Shown here piece after piece: positions 63,824-64,000 of a stretch of DNA of 64,000 nt (its first letter is position 1; each line of letters starts with the position of its first letter). Source of the stretch: Brasilonema angustatum HA4187-MV1 (lineage in GTDB: Bacteria > Cyanobacteriota > Cyanobacteriia > Cyanobacteriales > Nostocaceae). The position numbers were made by a program, and so were the translations under genes. The notes beneath the pieces are model-generated. The model was not told the DNA's origin, did not search any database, and worked only from the letters and a program-made list of their open reading frames with translations. Where the stretch lies: positions 124,001 to 188,000 of the forward strand of contig JAHHGV010000007.1 of assembly GCA_019359695.1 (NCBI GenBank). Reading direction: 5' to 3'.

Positions 63824-64000
63824 ATGACACAGGCGACAACCACCAACACCCAAAGCACCACAGCCACTTTTAAATCCTTGAAGTGTAAAGAATGTGGTGA
63901 GGAGTATGAACTCAAGGCTCTTCATGTATGTGAGTTCTGCTTTGGTCCATTGGAAGTAACCTACGACTACAGCGCCCTACGCTCCACAGTCACCCGTGAA
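63824..64000 (+). CDS. thrC: Threonine synthase, 3' partial
   Basis: Only the first 59 codons are in the window. A Thr-rich start (TQATTTNTQSTTATF) is followed by a zinc-ribbon-like segment (LKCKECGEEYELKALHVCEF then CFGPLEVTYDY) that precedes the PLP domain in cyanobacterial threonine synthases. The enzyme makes threonine from O-phosphohomoserine. GGGAAGA before the ATG is the ribosome site. The catalytic part lies outside. Confidence 0.85.
   Translation, partial: MTQATTTNTQSTTATFKSLKCKECGEEYELKALHVCEFCFGPLEVTYDYSALRSTVTRE

Noticed and set aside
63622-63925. Two minus-strand frames before thrC
   Set aside because: They run through a MITE and antisense to the start of thrC; no protein-like features.
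1-64000. tRNA and rRNA genes
   Set aside because: I looked through the intergenic gaps for T-loop-like signals with pairing arms and found none; a covariance-model scan would be decisive.

Overview
The window looks like chromosomal DNA of a filamentous, probably heterocyst-forming cyanobacterium (order Nostocales; genus not determined). Evidence: many GCGATCGC (HIP1) octamers, several heptanucleotide tandem repeat tracts (STRR type), cyanobacterial-type genes (clpR-clpP, an AMIN-domain TonB receptor, zinc-ribbon Ser/Thr kinases, a two-partner-secretion haemagglutinin, Uma2 and Rpn-type nuclease genes), and many short palindromic dispersed repeats. I saw no rRNA, tRNA or CRISPR array.

Region 1 (1-18.0 kb, + strand) is the 3' part of a hybrid NRPS/PKS cluster. 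It holds the end of an NRPS; a PKS with KS-AT-aminotransferase-ACP; a methyltransferase; a second PKS with KS-AT-KR-ACP-thioesterase that should end the assembly line; two Fe(II) oxygenase-type proteins (TauD-like and JmjC/cupin-like); a second methyltransferase; a free-standing copy of the PKS aminotransferase domain; a GNAT; a small unknown protein; and an MbtH-like protein. A perfect hairpin near 18.35 kb closes it. Inferred product: a peptide-polyketide with an amino-bearing ketide unit, then methylated and oxidised. Duplication is a theme: two KS-AT blocks, two aminotransferases, two methyltransferases, a 104-bp tandem repeat and a 46-bp translation leader shared by two unrelated genes.

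Region 2 (18.4-37.7 kb) is mixed: a glutaredoxin-like protein, a group 2 sigma factor, a TonB-dependent receptor gene interrupted by a 127-bp miniature inverted-repeat element, a HerA-like ATPase, a GST, a fasciclin protein, a frameshifted VWA remnant, Uma2 and Rpn-type nuclease genes (the latter with a duplicated 3' end), a PaaK-like adenylate-forming enzyme, two tandem zinc-ribbon Ser/Thr kinases and a GNAT.

Region 3 (37.7-58.5 kb) holds a large TPS haemagglutinin-like exoprotein, NUDIX, pgk, a universal stress protein, then a minus-strand run hemW, CHAT-TPR protease, small protein and membrane protein. The last three look like a caspase-like conflict/cell-death cassette. PIN-TRAM, a small zinc protein, VOC, VWA, clpR-clpP, a J-domain protein and a MoaD/ThiS-like protein follow.

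Region 4 (58.5-63.0 kb) is an accessory block entirely on the minus strand: an AraC-type regulator with a shortened receiver-like N-terminus, a lipoprotein plus coiled-coil pair, four tandem copies of a roughly 78-aa protein of unknown function, and a 176-aa unknown. Two intergenic regions in it are homologous and carry the likely promoters of the lipoprotein pair and of the array, which suggests co-regulation. The window ends in the start of thrC.

The strongest candidates for something undescribed are the tandem small-protein array with its shared upstream regions, the CHAT-TPR / small protein / membrane protein operon, and the NRPS/PKS cluster with both an embedded and a free-standing aminotransferase.
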